A stretch of DNA of 64,000 bases from Lunularia cruciata. Taxonomy: Eukaryota > Streptophyta > Marchantiopsida > Lunulariales > Lunulariaceae. The stretch's first letter is position 1, and every line of letters starts with the position of its first letter. Location: NCBI GenBank assembly GCA_948567375.1, contig OX419760.1, positions 28,272,001 through 28,336,000 on the forward strand, read 5' to 3'. A model generated the notes under the pieces. The model saw only the letters and a list, made by a program, of their open reading frames with translations. It was not told where the DNA came from and ran no database searches. The position numbers and the translations under genes were made by a program. Below are positions 36,301 through 46,329 of the stretch, in pieces.

Positions 36301-37259
36301 CACTTTGTGGTAATATGGTGGTGATGCGCTATTTACTCGCGGTCAATCCAGTCACTTCTCTACAATCAGAAGAACTGTGCTAGGAGACAGATAAACCCAG
36401 GATTCATATTTGATGAGGAATTGAGTAGGTTCTTCTTCCGACCTTATCAAATGGAAAGAAAGATATATAAAATTCTGAGTTATCAATCAACATATTTCGC
36501 GTGATTCTATGATTGTTATCGTGTTCTCTGAAAGTTGAATATTGAAAGTTATAGAGATTAATTTCAGAACACTGTGTGACTGACTGACTGACCACCTACG
36601 CATGTAACTTCCGATATAGTCGAAGTGGCAAGCCATTAAGCTTAATGTGCTAGTTTACTTTACTTTTTATTCTCACTTCTCCTCACCTTATTCCGACCCA
36701 GTCATGACATTCCAGTTGGCAACCTTCTAGTAAAATTTGATCATGCCATGCCAGTTGGTGTCAACCTTCTAGTAAAATTTGAAACTTGTGTAAAACATAT
36801 TAAATTAAAGGATAAGAGAAAATAGAATACTCTCTATTCCTACTGTAAAGACCACAAAAGATAACTACAATAATGATGTCAGCAATTACATTAAACTCGT
36901 GACTTGATTTGAGTTGGCGGTCTAAAATAAAATGTCAAATAGAAGACATATCTATAATTTTTGAGTGCTCTCTATAGCACTTGAGTGAATGGTCTATATT
37001 CTTTGTTTTTCAATTTCGGTTCCATTGGTACCTAGATTGAAGACTATGGAGAATTGAGTAGAAAGTTACGAGGAATTTTAGCTTTTTTAGGGTTTAGAGT
37101 GATCATTACACATTGAGAGTGATGGGTCTGGAATTTTTATATCTAATCTCTTGGTTTTCATGATTAAGTTCCATGAGAATTTAGTTTGAAAATTTTGGAG
37201 ATGGAAATTAGAAGTTATGAGAGTTTTTAGTTTTTAGTTTTTAGAGTTTGGAGAGATTG
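33391..37259. other. AT-rich low-copy DNA, no recognised gene
   Basis: Contains a perfect 9-bp inverted repeat (33968-33988) and a tandem duplication around 'accttctagtaaaatttga' (36705-36785). The open stretch 35393-35500 gives a hydrophobic leader-like peptide (MGIGTVFALNVAFLFSICTA) without any following domain. Nothing supports a full gene. Confidence 0.35.
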
Positions 37260-37290
37260 TTTTCTTATGTGAGTTGGGATGTGAGGGATT

Positions 37291-37620
37291 GTGGTTTTGA
37301 AAATATGGGGAGATATGGAGAGGAGTATCATGTGTACTATCATTATTCTTATGATAGCCATTGCTACACCTTCCCATGTGGGGTCGCCTAGAGCGGCTCG
37401 GGAAACACCATGCCCGGTGTGTCACCAACGTTTTACCTCGCAAGGGGTAAAGACCCATGTGGGAAGGATGCACAAGGACTATGATTGGACCACTTGGGAT
37501 TCCCACATGAGACGAGAGACCACATCAACAGCAGTGACACTCAGGATTATGCATGCTTCTTCTATCCCTTCGTTGATTGTGCTAGGGATCCATATCGAGT
37601 CGTGGGAGTAGTTAGCCTCT
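37291..37620 (+). pseudogene. D1 N-terminal region with C2H2 zinc finger
   Basis: Open 106-codon frame. The finger CPVCHQRFTSQGVKTHVGRM plus His (37411-37473) has the C-x2-C-x12-H-x4-H spacing. DNA-binding zinc fingers near the N-terminus are typical of R2-like non-LTR elements, where they contact the target site. The frame ends at 37620 and the RT is in other frames, so D1 is broken. Confidence 0.7.
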
Positions 37621-37889
37621 CAAGTAGGTTGTATTCTGGGGTTATTTGAGACTAGTTTTCCATGTCCACGTCAAGTCCGTAGGCTATCCCACACACTCCA
37701 TGATGAAGCTATACGAGCTTTTTGCCTACCACTTGATCATTTGGCACGTGATCCCTTGGATGAGTTAGCATGGTTTGTTTCAAGTGGCTGCAATAGTTAG
37801 CACGAGTTGTTTCAAGTGGCTGGAATAGTAGCAAGAGGAGATATTCTTATGTCTATAAGTCAAGTGTTAGGTGCTAGTTGACTTCTTGC

Positions 37890-38920
37890 AATGGAGAAGG
37901 ACACTGGGAGCATTAGACCAATTGCTATTGGAGAGATCTTTTTGCGTTTGGTCAGTCGTACCATTGTCCTTCAACATCGTCTCACTTTTGATAGCACCTC
38001 AATCCACATCAGTTTAGAGAAGCTACACCTAGAGGATGTGAGGCTATATCTTTAGGCATTAGGGCACTCCTAGATATTCATCCAGAGTGTGTCATCCTAC
38101 AGGTGGATGTTGAGAACGCTTTTAATAGCATCTCATGGGCATCCATCTTTAGAGAGCTTAGGGAGGCTGGTGGATCTTGGTGAGTCTCATTCCTTTTGTG
38201 CGGTCTTCTTATGGCTCTCTTGCTTCCCTTTACTACCAGCATGGTGGTTCATAGGAGGAAGTCATCGTCTTGGAGTCAATTGTTGATACACGTCAAGGAG
38301 ATTCTTTGGGGGGACCCTTATTTTCCATGGCTCACTTTAGAGCTCTCCTATCTACTACTTTGGCTATGCTAGGTTGTGTATTTCCCTCCTTGGCAGATGA
38401 TACACACACCGTAGGCCTTGTAGATCAGATTAGGCAGGCCTTTGACTACTTGACTACCGAGCTACATCTAGTAGGCTTGAGAGTCAAGGTGTCAAAGTGC
38501 AAGGTATGGTTCCCTTTTGGTATCACTCCCCACCTTGAGCTTCTAGAGGGGTGTATCACATCCACAGATGGACTTTGGGTTCTTGGAGTGCCAGTAGGAT
38601 CGGAGAATTTTGTCACACATGTCTTAGACGTTGCCCTTGTAGAGGATGTTCTCCATGTAGATGACCTTCCTTTACTAGGAAATTTGTAGGTGGTATATGG
38701 TATACTCTCCTCCAGTATTGCTTGTTGACCGTCCTACCTCATCCGTACAGTTCTTTCCTCACCATCCTTCCTATCCCATTTGAGAGCATTTGATAGGAGG
38801 GATTATGGGAGTCTTTGGTGATATTATTATACCAAGGACTTTTGAGTGTGTGATAGGGGATTTCGTATATAGACATACGGCTCTACCAATCTCATGTGGA
38901 GGGATTGGCTTGCTATCTAT
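37890..38920 (+). pseudogene. D1 reverse transcriptase
   Basis: SIRPIAIGEIFLRLVSRTIV near 37915; QVDVENAFNSISWASIFREL (catalytic Asp 38106-38108) in frame 0; then, in another frame, the open stretch 38270-38689 with TRQGDSLGGPLFSMAHFRAL and FPSLADDTHTVG (catalytic LADD 38390-38401), followed by LRVKVSKCKVW and the thumb-like VLGVPVGS. All catalytic residues are kept, but at least one frameshift separates the two halves. Confidence 0.8.
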
Positions 38921-39229
38921 GGATGACACCTATAGCATTTTTGGGTAGTTAGGCTTTCTCGACACCCCTACTTTCTTCTCATTTTGTGGTTGTTGATAGG
39001 CCGGTTTTGGAGACTTATGTGATAGAGGTGGAGGGAGGATCCTTTTCTCTCTAGATGTTATTGCAGAAGAGGAGAGGTAGTCTATCCCCATGGGCATAAG
39101 AGGATTTTCCACCTTTTGCTTCACTATCGTCAGATTGGACTAGAGGTTTATAGTCTTCCTTGATAGAGCTATAGTATGAGCATACACTACATTCTCTCTT
39201 AGTTGACTTGTCCATTCCTCAAGCTACTA

Positions 39230-40080
39230 GAGCACATCTTTGCTCTTGCTTTGGCAAGGGTGCAAGCTCTTGGATCCTAGCTTGATCGTGCATTAGGGCA
39301 TTTTGACTCGCACCAACTACTTTCTCTTGAGCAATGAGGTTTTGCCAAGGTTTGGTCCACCCATCTGCATCTTCATTACTCACTTGTGAGTGTGGTTCTA
39401 CACTAGATGCAACAGCGGTGTATATGACATGGTGTCCTTTTGGAGGATAGAGGATAGCTACCCATGATGCTATTAGGGACATAGTGTTTGCTATGGCACA
39501 AGAGAATGGATACTTGGCTTGGATTGAGCATTCGTATGCTTTGCAAATGACATGTGTCAGGGAAGACTTATACATGGTCCAAGATGATCAAGTGACCATA
39601 GCAGATGTCATGGTTATGGACCCTATGTGGGATACAGTTTCAGAGAGAGTGATTACCCATCCCCTTGGATGGGCGGTGAGTGCAGTAGAAGGTCGTAAGG
39701 TCTCCAAGTATAGGGGCATATAGCAAGGTCACCTCTTTGTTCCTCTAGCCTTGGAGTTATATGGAGCAATGGACACTATATTTGACACATTTGTCAAGGA
39801 GTGCGTGAGAGCTTATCATGTTAAGCGTCAAGAGGTACAACTTTCACTCTCATACTTTGTAGCATATTTTAGACAACATGTGTCCATTGCTCTAGCATAT
39901 TTTAGACAACATGTGTCTATTGCTCTGGTTGGTGTAATCCAAAGGAGAGCAATCACATTAGGTGATGTTTCTTTGGATGCTCTAGTTGTGTGTAGAGTAT
40001 ACAACTTGCATAGCTCAGATATCTTAGATGCGGTAGGGCATATTTCTCACATAGACTCTATTTGGGCTTAGCTCCATGTT
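39230..40080 (+). pseudogene. D1 C-terminal endonuclease-like region
   Basis: The open stretches 39484-39723 and 39751-40071 carry VTIADVMVMDP, HPLGWAV, KVSKYRGI and ALELYGAMDT. A His-Asp pair and an ADV-x-V-x-DP strand are compatible with a PD-(D/E)xK restriction-like fold as in R2-type elements, but this is inference. 39861-39926 is an in-frame 33-bp duplication (AYFRQHVSIAL twice) absent from D2. Confidence 0.5.
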
Positions 40081-40118
40081 ACCTTTTTTGTCTCTCCCTT
40101 GTATGGCTTGATGGGGTC

Positions 40119-40226
40119 TGTCATGCATATATACATTGTTACACAACATACATCGCTGTCAACATCATACACTATAGAAGCACAACTCACACATAAGTCA
40201 TACATAGGCTCTAACGTACCACAATC
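40119..40226 (-). promoter_or_regulatory. Left terminal r segment of A2 with TATA-like box
   Basis: On the minus strand it begins TGTGGTACG directly after a G-rich purine tract, as a U3 would, and ends in TATATATGCATGACA. Homologous to 6103-6190 and 6635-6741. Read as U3 with a TATA box; the matching R-U5-like part is at the other end of the element. Confidence 0.5.
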
Positions 40227-40398
40227 GCCCCCCTAGCTGGCGGTTAGGTCCCTCTAACTCCAAATAGCCATCTACTCTAAGTATATGGTATACCCTATAA
40301 TGGGCAAAGATCAGGAGGCCGGGTGCTATGGAGCTCCATCGTTAGTCGCATGTATGTAATCTATACCATATAAAGAATGAACTAGCTATAGGTCAAGT

Positions 40399-40533
40399 AC
40401 ATATAGGACATAAATATTGTCCTTGAGGAACCACCGTGAGGGGAGGAGTCATACAGGCCATATATCATCCTCTTGAACAGCTATCATACACTAACATAGT
40501 AGTAGCTCCACCAGAAGAGCCACATAACATACA
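40399..40533 (-). pseudogene. PHD-type zinc finger at the C-terminal end of A2 pol
   Basis: Minus strand: CMLCGSSGGATT, then a position now Tyr where A1 has Cys, then DSC, a stop and Tyr at the Trp-His positions, MAC, and LCPIC at the end. Ligand spacing is identical to A1 (135 bp from first to last Cys). The two copies complement each other: Cys3 and His are kept in A1, Cys4 in A2. That is what independent decay of a once functional C4HC3 finger would give. Confidence 0.75.
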
Positions 40534-41010
40534 CCTCAAGCATGCACGTACAAGTGCCAAGCTTGGGTCCATAGTACCATCAATGTTGGGAGGTGGTATG
40601 GCGCACAATTACACACATGATCCTTCCAAACAACACCATCACGTCCTTCTAACACAAGGACTCCAAATGGCAAAACCCCATGCACTCTCAAGATAGTGCA
40701 GCCTGTCAAAACATCAAGTGTCGTCAATGTTGTATCTTGTAGATATACATAGTCTCCTGGATCAAATTGACAGATTGAAGGTCTATAACCTCCTCCTCAA
40801 ATGGTAGCATAGCGTAAAGTATCTCTATGTTGAGCAATCGCCAAGTTCTCAAAGGCCATCGGCATCACTCTCTGAAAAATCTCTACCCATTAAGAACATG
40901 TGCTCATCCATACATCAGGATCATCCAAGTCCAAAACTACAGTAACATCTCGACAAATGGCTGTAGGCAAATTTGGATCTCATCCATAGAGTAGAAAGTC
41001 TGGAGAGAAG
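40534..41010 (-). pseudogene. Post-integrase region of A2
   Basis: Collinear with 7044-7450 of A1, including MLEGRDGVVWKDHVCNCAP just before the PHD finger. Links integrase to the PHD module. Confidence 0.6.
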
Positions 41011-41014
41011 GATG

Positions 41015-41600
41015 CTAAGGAGGCTTGCCAGCTGAACCGATAACCCATGGCCAACCAAGGTAACTTGAGATCCCAATCTCCCAAGTGACCTCTTTGCAAA
41101 CCATACTTTTGCAACCTCTCTTCACCATCTGAACCACTCTCTCTGCTAAGCCATCTGCCTTAGGGTGATCTTGGGATGTAGTACAATGATCAATCAAAGC
41201 CTTGTCACACAAGACCTGAAACTCCCCCAAGAACTTTGTACCCTGATCAATCAAAACCTCAGCTGGTGCACCAAAATGACTAAGAACTTGATCTAGGAAC
41301 GAGTAAGTTGTCCCTTCACTAGACTTGTCAAGAAGTGCCACCAACTCAATCCACTTGGAGAAGTGCTCCACCATCACCAAAACATACCGATGATGTCTCA
41401 CAGTCAGTGGTAAAGGTCCAGCAAAGTCCAAACTCCAATGATAACCCAATCCCATGATAGGTAATGGGTATAACTGTGGCGTAGGAGTATTGAATGATGC
41501 TCTAACTTGGTCACAAACCACACATCTGGCAACAAATTGCTATACCTAGGTCTGCATACCGCACCACCAATAGTGACTCTAGAGTAAGCTATATGTATGC
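41015..41600 (-). pseudogene. Integrase of A2
   Basis: Long open frame (41015-41521). The zinc-binding CVVC lies near 41510-41525, WSLDFAGPLP gives the first Asp (about 41420), VLIDQGTKFLGEF the second (about 41247) and DGLAERVVQ the Glu (about 41140). The DDE triad and its spacing are intact, the best preserved catalytic unit of family A here. A frame change after KRGCKS ends the match. Confidence 0.85.
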
Positions 41601-42009
41601 TTTACTCCAAAATGTCCTAGCTCCTCATGAGCATGACGGACCAACTATGGTCTCTAAGATGGAAGTGGTACTACCGCACTCTACCATCCTCCAATACACG
41701 CAAAAGGTATCTGCCCTCCAATCTGAACTGTCTAGCTCGCTGAAGAACATGGTCTCTCTCCTTAGCCACAACTGTGCCACCCACAACACCAATGCAAAGA
41801 TAGTCCATCACTACAACATCATCATGAATGTCTTGCTGAACTATACCAATATCTTCACTCTCTGGATCTATGACCTCAATAACTCCTCTTGTATGCATTG
41901 AGAAAGATACCACTTAAGCCTCAAAAAATATACATAGAAAGGTAAATGCATGCCAACATGGCACCATCTCCTCATCTGCCTCACCATGCCAACGTGCTAC
42001 GGTCTGATC

Positions 42010-43395
42010 CTACTAGTTGGGACATGGGTTTCTACTCAACCCATCTACATCACGGTTCACCACTCCAGGTCTGTGAACAACCGTGAAATCATACTCTTGT
42101 AAAATCAAAGCACATCGTGCAAGCTTCCTTGAAAGCTTATCAGACTTCATCAACCACTTTAGTGGCTAATGATCAATGATGAGAGCGAAGGGGTTACCAA
42201 ATAGGTAACATCAGAAATGTGCTATTGCCCAAACTGTTGCCAAGCACTCTCCCTCATATGAACTATACTTCACCTCTGCTGAATTGTTGGAGCGACTAGC
42301 ATAGGCCACCACAAACTCCTTCCCCTCATCATCATGATGAGTAAGCACCGTTCCAAGCCACAACATACTCCAATTAGTATGAATGTGAAATGGTCGTCCT
42401 CTAATTGGTCTCCTCAAAATAAGAGCAATTGTCAACCTCTCCTTGAGCTCTACAAAAGCTCTCTCCTGCTCATCTCCCCAACACCACTCTTGTGTAAGCT
42501 TGGTCAGCTTTTTCAAGGCCTTGGCAATGGCACTAAATCCTATAACACAACGACGATAGAAGTTTGTCGACCCAAGGAATGCTTGCACTCTACTCACATC
42601 CGTAGACCAAGGAATACGTGCAATAGCCTCCACCTTGGTCTGCTGAACACCAAGTCCTCCGGGGTAGATAGTGTGACCCAAATACTCAACCTGCTTGTAG
42701 AAGAACCTACACTTCCTAGGATGTAATTTGAGTCCATGAGATCTCAACCTCTCAAACACCTCCAACAACTGTCTCTCATGCTCCTCCACAATAGTACTAT
42801 AGACCAAAATGTCATCAATATAACACCAAGCAAAATCCAATCTAGCTAGGATCCTATCCATGACCCTCAAGAACTCAGCAAGAGCGTTCTTTAACTCAAA
42901 TGGTAAGAACCTCCACTAATGTAACACATCCTTACCTTGAGGATCAATAGCCCAAAATGTTGTCTTGGACTTATCCTCCTCCCTAATTGGCAATTGATGA
43001 TATCCCCCTCAAAGATCCAAAGTACTAAAGACCTTTGCATGCCCAATCGCATCAAAAATCTCCTCCAATGTAGGCATGGTATACCAATCAGCCCTAGTCT
43101 TTCAGTTGATAGGATGGTAATCTCTACACATCTGCCTATATGTGTAGTTGCCATGCATATCCTTCTTGGTTGGCATCACTATTGCTGATGTATACTCTCC
43201 ATGTGAAATCTCCACCAAACCAACCTCAAAAAGGTCACTACTCCAACTCTGAATCAATGTCTTCTCCATATCACTATATCGATAAGGATGTTGGAAAACT
43301 GGTGTACCGCTAGTCAGCTCAATCCGTATACCATGTCCCTTTAGAGCACCCAAATCCTTCATAATAAAGGCAAAACAACTTGTATGGCTCCTCAA
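42010..43395 (-). pseudogene. RT and RNase H of A2
   Basis: Minus strand. The RT start is in 43102-43395 (IELTSGTPVFQHPYRYSD, VMPTKKDMHGNY), with FSTLDL near 43030. The long open piece 42211-42870 has CYIDDILVYS (YIDD codons 42811-42822), YLGHTIYPGGLGVQ, RVQAFLGSTNFYRR, then RNase H with HTNWSM (catalytic Asp now Asn) and YSSYEGECLATVWAIAHF. After a stop, DH*PLKWLM and DGLSRNPCP close the domain near 42030. Typical gypsy order. It is inactivated by at least four stops and one lost catalytic residue. Confidence 0.88.
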
Positions 43396-43850
43396 GAACC
43401 TCCAAACCCTCCTTCTTTCCTCTCCAGTAAGCTTGGGTCCAAGATCTGGCTCCCAAGTATCCTCTGTAACTGTAGTAGGAGTGGAAGACGTATTGACATG
43501 CTGCTACAAGGCCCTTGGGAGCAATACTATCATGCCCCCGACCACTAGAGGTCCCAACCTCTGTGTGAAAAACTCCTTCCACTCTGGCTGCAAGCTCCAC
43601 ACATCCTCTAGCTGCATCCCAAGTGGACCAAGGGTGTAATCCAAGTAGCCAACGCTCACTTGGATGGACTCCAAGTAGACCACTATCCCTAGTAGCTATT
43701 GGTTGTGTCCCAAGAATACCATGTCCACTTGGTCCATCGCCCCCAACATGTGCTTGAATCGTCTTGATAGGCATAGGGCTCACAAGTGTCCAAGTGGTGA
43801 TGCCTATCAAGCGCATCCTACGCTGCTCTACCAAGCCAAGGCTCACAATC
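43319..43850 (-). pseudogene. Linker between methyltransferase-like domain and RT of A2
   Basis: Open in one frame with the end of the methyltransferase (43319-43984). Gly- and His-rich stretches (IQAHVGGDGPSGHG, LLGLHPWSTWDAARG), present in A1 and A3 too. No domain recognised. RT begins in another frame at about 43395. Confidence 0.55.
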
Positions 43851-44835
43851 CAGGTCAAATAGTTCAGGTCCATAGCTTGACCTAACACTTGACACCTAGA
43901 TGCCTTTGACATTGCTAGAACAGCAGTAATATTGGTGCAAAAACCCATCACCCGCTCTCTCTCATCAGCGTTGGGCTCCACCAACTACTATACCTATGAG
44001 TCCCAAACAAGTCCAAGTCCTTCCTTTGGAAAAGCATGAGAGCCTGGGAAACTCATGAGTGTGGGAAATGCGGCTCTAGGTTGTCCGACTAGGTTCACCA
44101 CTGCCATAGGTGACCTATCAACCACTACCACTACTTGAGACTGACGCCCAACATCCAAGATATCATCAACAAGGATGTGGTCAAGTCATTGAATCCTATC
44201 ATAAGCACGCTGTAGAATCTCTTTGGGTAAGAGGCTCGTCCACCTAAGACAAAGATGATGAGCCCGTGATCCCACTCTGGCTGCATCTAACAATACAGCA
44301 AGTCTTATCCAAGAATGGACCTGGTGTGTACTCACCACCACTCTAGTGCGAGAATCACCCATCAAAGGAACGTTCTCCAAAAGGTAAGCTGGAGAAACGG
44401 ACTGATGAACATGGAGATGTTGTAGTATCCGTAACATCTCCTAAAACACACCAAAATGAGGATCTTGAAGACCCAAACCTCTACCGGCACGTGTATGTCA
44501 CTAACATGGCCATCCAGAAATCACCAAGTGAATAGGCCCATGTCTCTCTAGATCATGTGCCCCCAATAAGGAAATATCTACTAGTAGGGCTTTCTAGTAA
44601 CCTCTAACTACTACTGATATTGGTAATAACTCCAGATATTGATAGGCCAAGTGTGCCACATGATTTAGAGAGACTCACCTAGCAATCTCATCTCTCTCTA
44701 CATACAAGTACCTATGTACTCGTATACCAGCTTGGAATACTGCAGCTAGTCTGGTGCTAATCTCACCAAACAACTCCAGTAGACATATCTCCTCTACTGG
44801 ATATTGCCAAGCAATGAATGTGGTATCCAAAGGTG
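43851..44835 (-). pseudogene. Cytosine-5 DNA methyltransferase-like domain of A2
   Basis: Minus strand, about 325 codons. Motif I-like CLLELFGEISTRLAAVF near 44740-44790; motif IV GWPC with Cys codon 44504-44506, followed by two stops at positions that read Gln and Arg in A3, then HTRAGRGLGLQDPHFG; motif VI ENVP at 44367-44378; motif VIII-like VGSRAHHLCLRW near 44230-44270; a target-recognition-like stretch; motif IX-like NADERERVMGF and motif X-like VLGQAMDLNYLTWI in the open frame ending at 43984. Lies between protease (45220-45860) and RT. Known enzymes of this family transfer methyl from SAM to C5 of cytosine. Here it would be part of the retrotransposon polyprotein, as in the few methyltransferase-bearing retrotransposons I recall from algae and dinoflagellates. 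Confidence 0.85.
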
Positions 44836-45219
44836 TCAAAGTAATTGACTCTGGAGGCTCATCCTCACACTCATCTCTTGATGGTACAAAGGCTCCACTC
44901 CAAACCTACTGCACCAACTGATCTGCATGCTGCTGCAACGCCTCCTCTGAACTCCACAATGTAACATCCAAGGTAGATGGAACAATCCCACTTGTACTCC
45001 AAATCCGAGTGATCTCCTTTGGTACTGGAGTATCCTCTGCATGGGCGTTCCCCTCCAACAAGTCACCAGGCCAAGTAACTGCACCACTGAAAGCTAAAAC
45101 TGATGCTGCCATAGTCCTAAACTGTAGTGAGCTAAGACTACCACTATTGAAACCTACTAGTAGGTGACATACCCGTCCCTTACCAGACTACCAACCTGGT
45201 CTATAGGAGGTTGTCTCCT

Positions 45220-45860
45220 CCTAATAGTCAATATTGAAACCCATGGGGTATAACATTGCTCCTCCAACTAGCACATCATATGACTCAACTATTGTTGCAA
45301 TAGCCTGAGCTCTCACCACCGAGCTATCAGTCAGATGACCAGACTGAACCTGGACAACAAGCTCCCCACGTGTGATGTATTGTGTCGAACCACCACCTAG
45401 AGATGTCTTGATCTAAAATGAACACCTCTCCATATCGGTCTTCCATAACTCCAAACCGACAACTACAGCCTTCCCCAACATAAAGGGATGTGCACCAGAG
45501 TCTAACAAGACTCTCTGTGGTGTATAGACCTTCCCTGAAGGTCCCACCAAACAGAAAATCCCCCTTTGGTTATCCAATAAGACAACACCAAGTGTAAACC
45601 GCTCTCTCTCAAAGGCCGGTCTAGCTGGCAACTCCTCCAGTCTAGCCGCTACTGCCTGCCATAAACTATTGGTCACTGAACGGATCCCATGCTCCTCAAC
45701 CAAGTAAGCTCCACTACCAACCACCTCTACTCTAGTAGTAGGAATTGCATCATCTCTACTCTCACACAACATGGTAGCCAACCGGAACATTGGAGTTGGG
45801 TCAACTCCCAATGTAAACATGTCACTGGACAAAGGACAAAAACAAAGGACAAAGGACAAA
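45220..45860 (-). pseudogene. Protease of A2
   Basis: Minus strand. RVLLDSGAHPFMLGKAVVVG is the retropepsin active site (DSG codons 45494-45502). Downstream, YDVLVGGAMLYPMGFNIDYW matches the second conserved hydrophobic region. The upstream part, in another frame, is EHGIRSVTNSLWQA and similar. One stop follows MERCSF. Frames change at the 7-bp repeat array 45827-45884. Confidence 0.75.
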
Positions 45861-45884
45861 GGACAAAGGACAAAAACAAAGGAC
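45827..45884. repeat. 7-bp minisatellite (ggacaaa)n
   Basis: About eight units of ggacaaa with one-base variants (aaaacaaa) between gag and protease of A2. A1 has unrelated filler at the same point (12296-12640). Array length disrupts the frame. Confidence 0.95.
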
Positions 45885-46329
45885 GCCGCATGATCAGCTG
45901 AGCTGCTCCCAACATCATGCTAGACTCAGTCTGTGTAGTAGAAGGTGGCTGACTAGCAAGTAGTCCATCATGTACTCCATCACCACCTACCACACCTACA
46001 TTGGGACGTCTAGGAACCATGGATGTCATTTGCAATGCCTCAGATAGCATGAAAGATTGGGGAAGTCTGACCTGTCTCCTAACCTCTCCTCTTTGTGGGT
46101 CCAACTCCATTGATGCTTCTCTAGGCTTTGGAGCACGTACTGCACTCCTAGTCAGTGCTACAGATGCATCCACTTGTGTTGATCCGCACATGAAGTCCAA
46201 AGCATCTCTATCACCAACATATGAGGTGGAAGCCTCAGCACCCAAATCTGATCTCCTCTGAGCAATGGCCATACTAGCCAATCTTTGCTCCAACTGCTCA
46301 ATCCGAGTAGCCATAGTTGTATTAGAAGT

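Larger units (their letters stand above)
37260..40118 (+). mobile_element. Non-LTR-type retroelement D, copy D1
   Basis: Order on the plus strand: C2H2 zinc finger, reverse transcriptase with LADD active site, linker, C-terminal endonuclease-like block, 3' UTR. No LTRs. A second copy (D2) at 51390-60260 is collinear, and its tail ends near 60260. A2 is inserted in the 3' UTR of D1 at 40118; D1 resumes at 49395. The layout recalls site-specific LINEs of the R2 type (zinc finger, RT, restriction-like endonuclease), but the exact clade is not established. Confidence 0.7.

Noticed and set aside
40399-40533. Chromodomain at the end of family A pol
   Set aside because: No aromatic cage or WKGY-type block; the Cys/His spacing fits a PHD finger.
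45727-45884. Membrane-like peptide with repeated FVLCPLSF in gag of A2
   Set aside because: Product of the 7-bp (ggacaaa)n array in one frame, not a real domain.
45827-45884. Telomere-like repeat
   Set aside because: The unit ggacaaa does not match plant telomere repeats (TTTAGGG type) and lies inside a retrotransposon.
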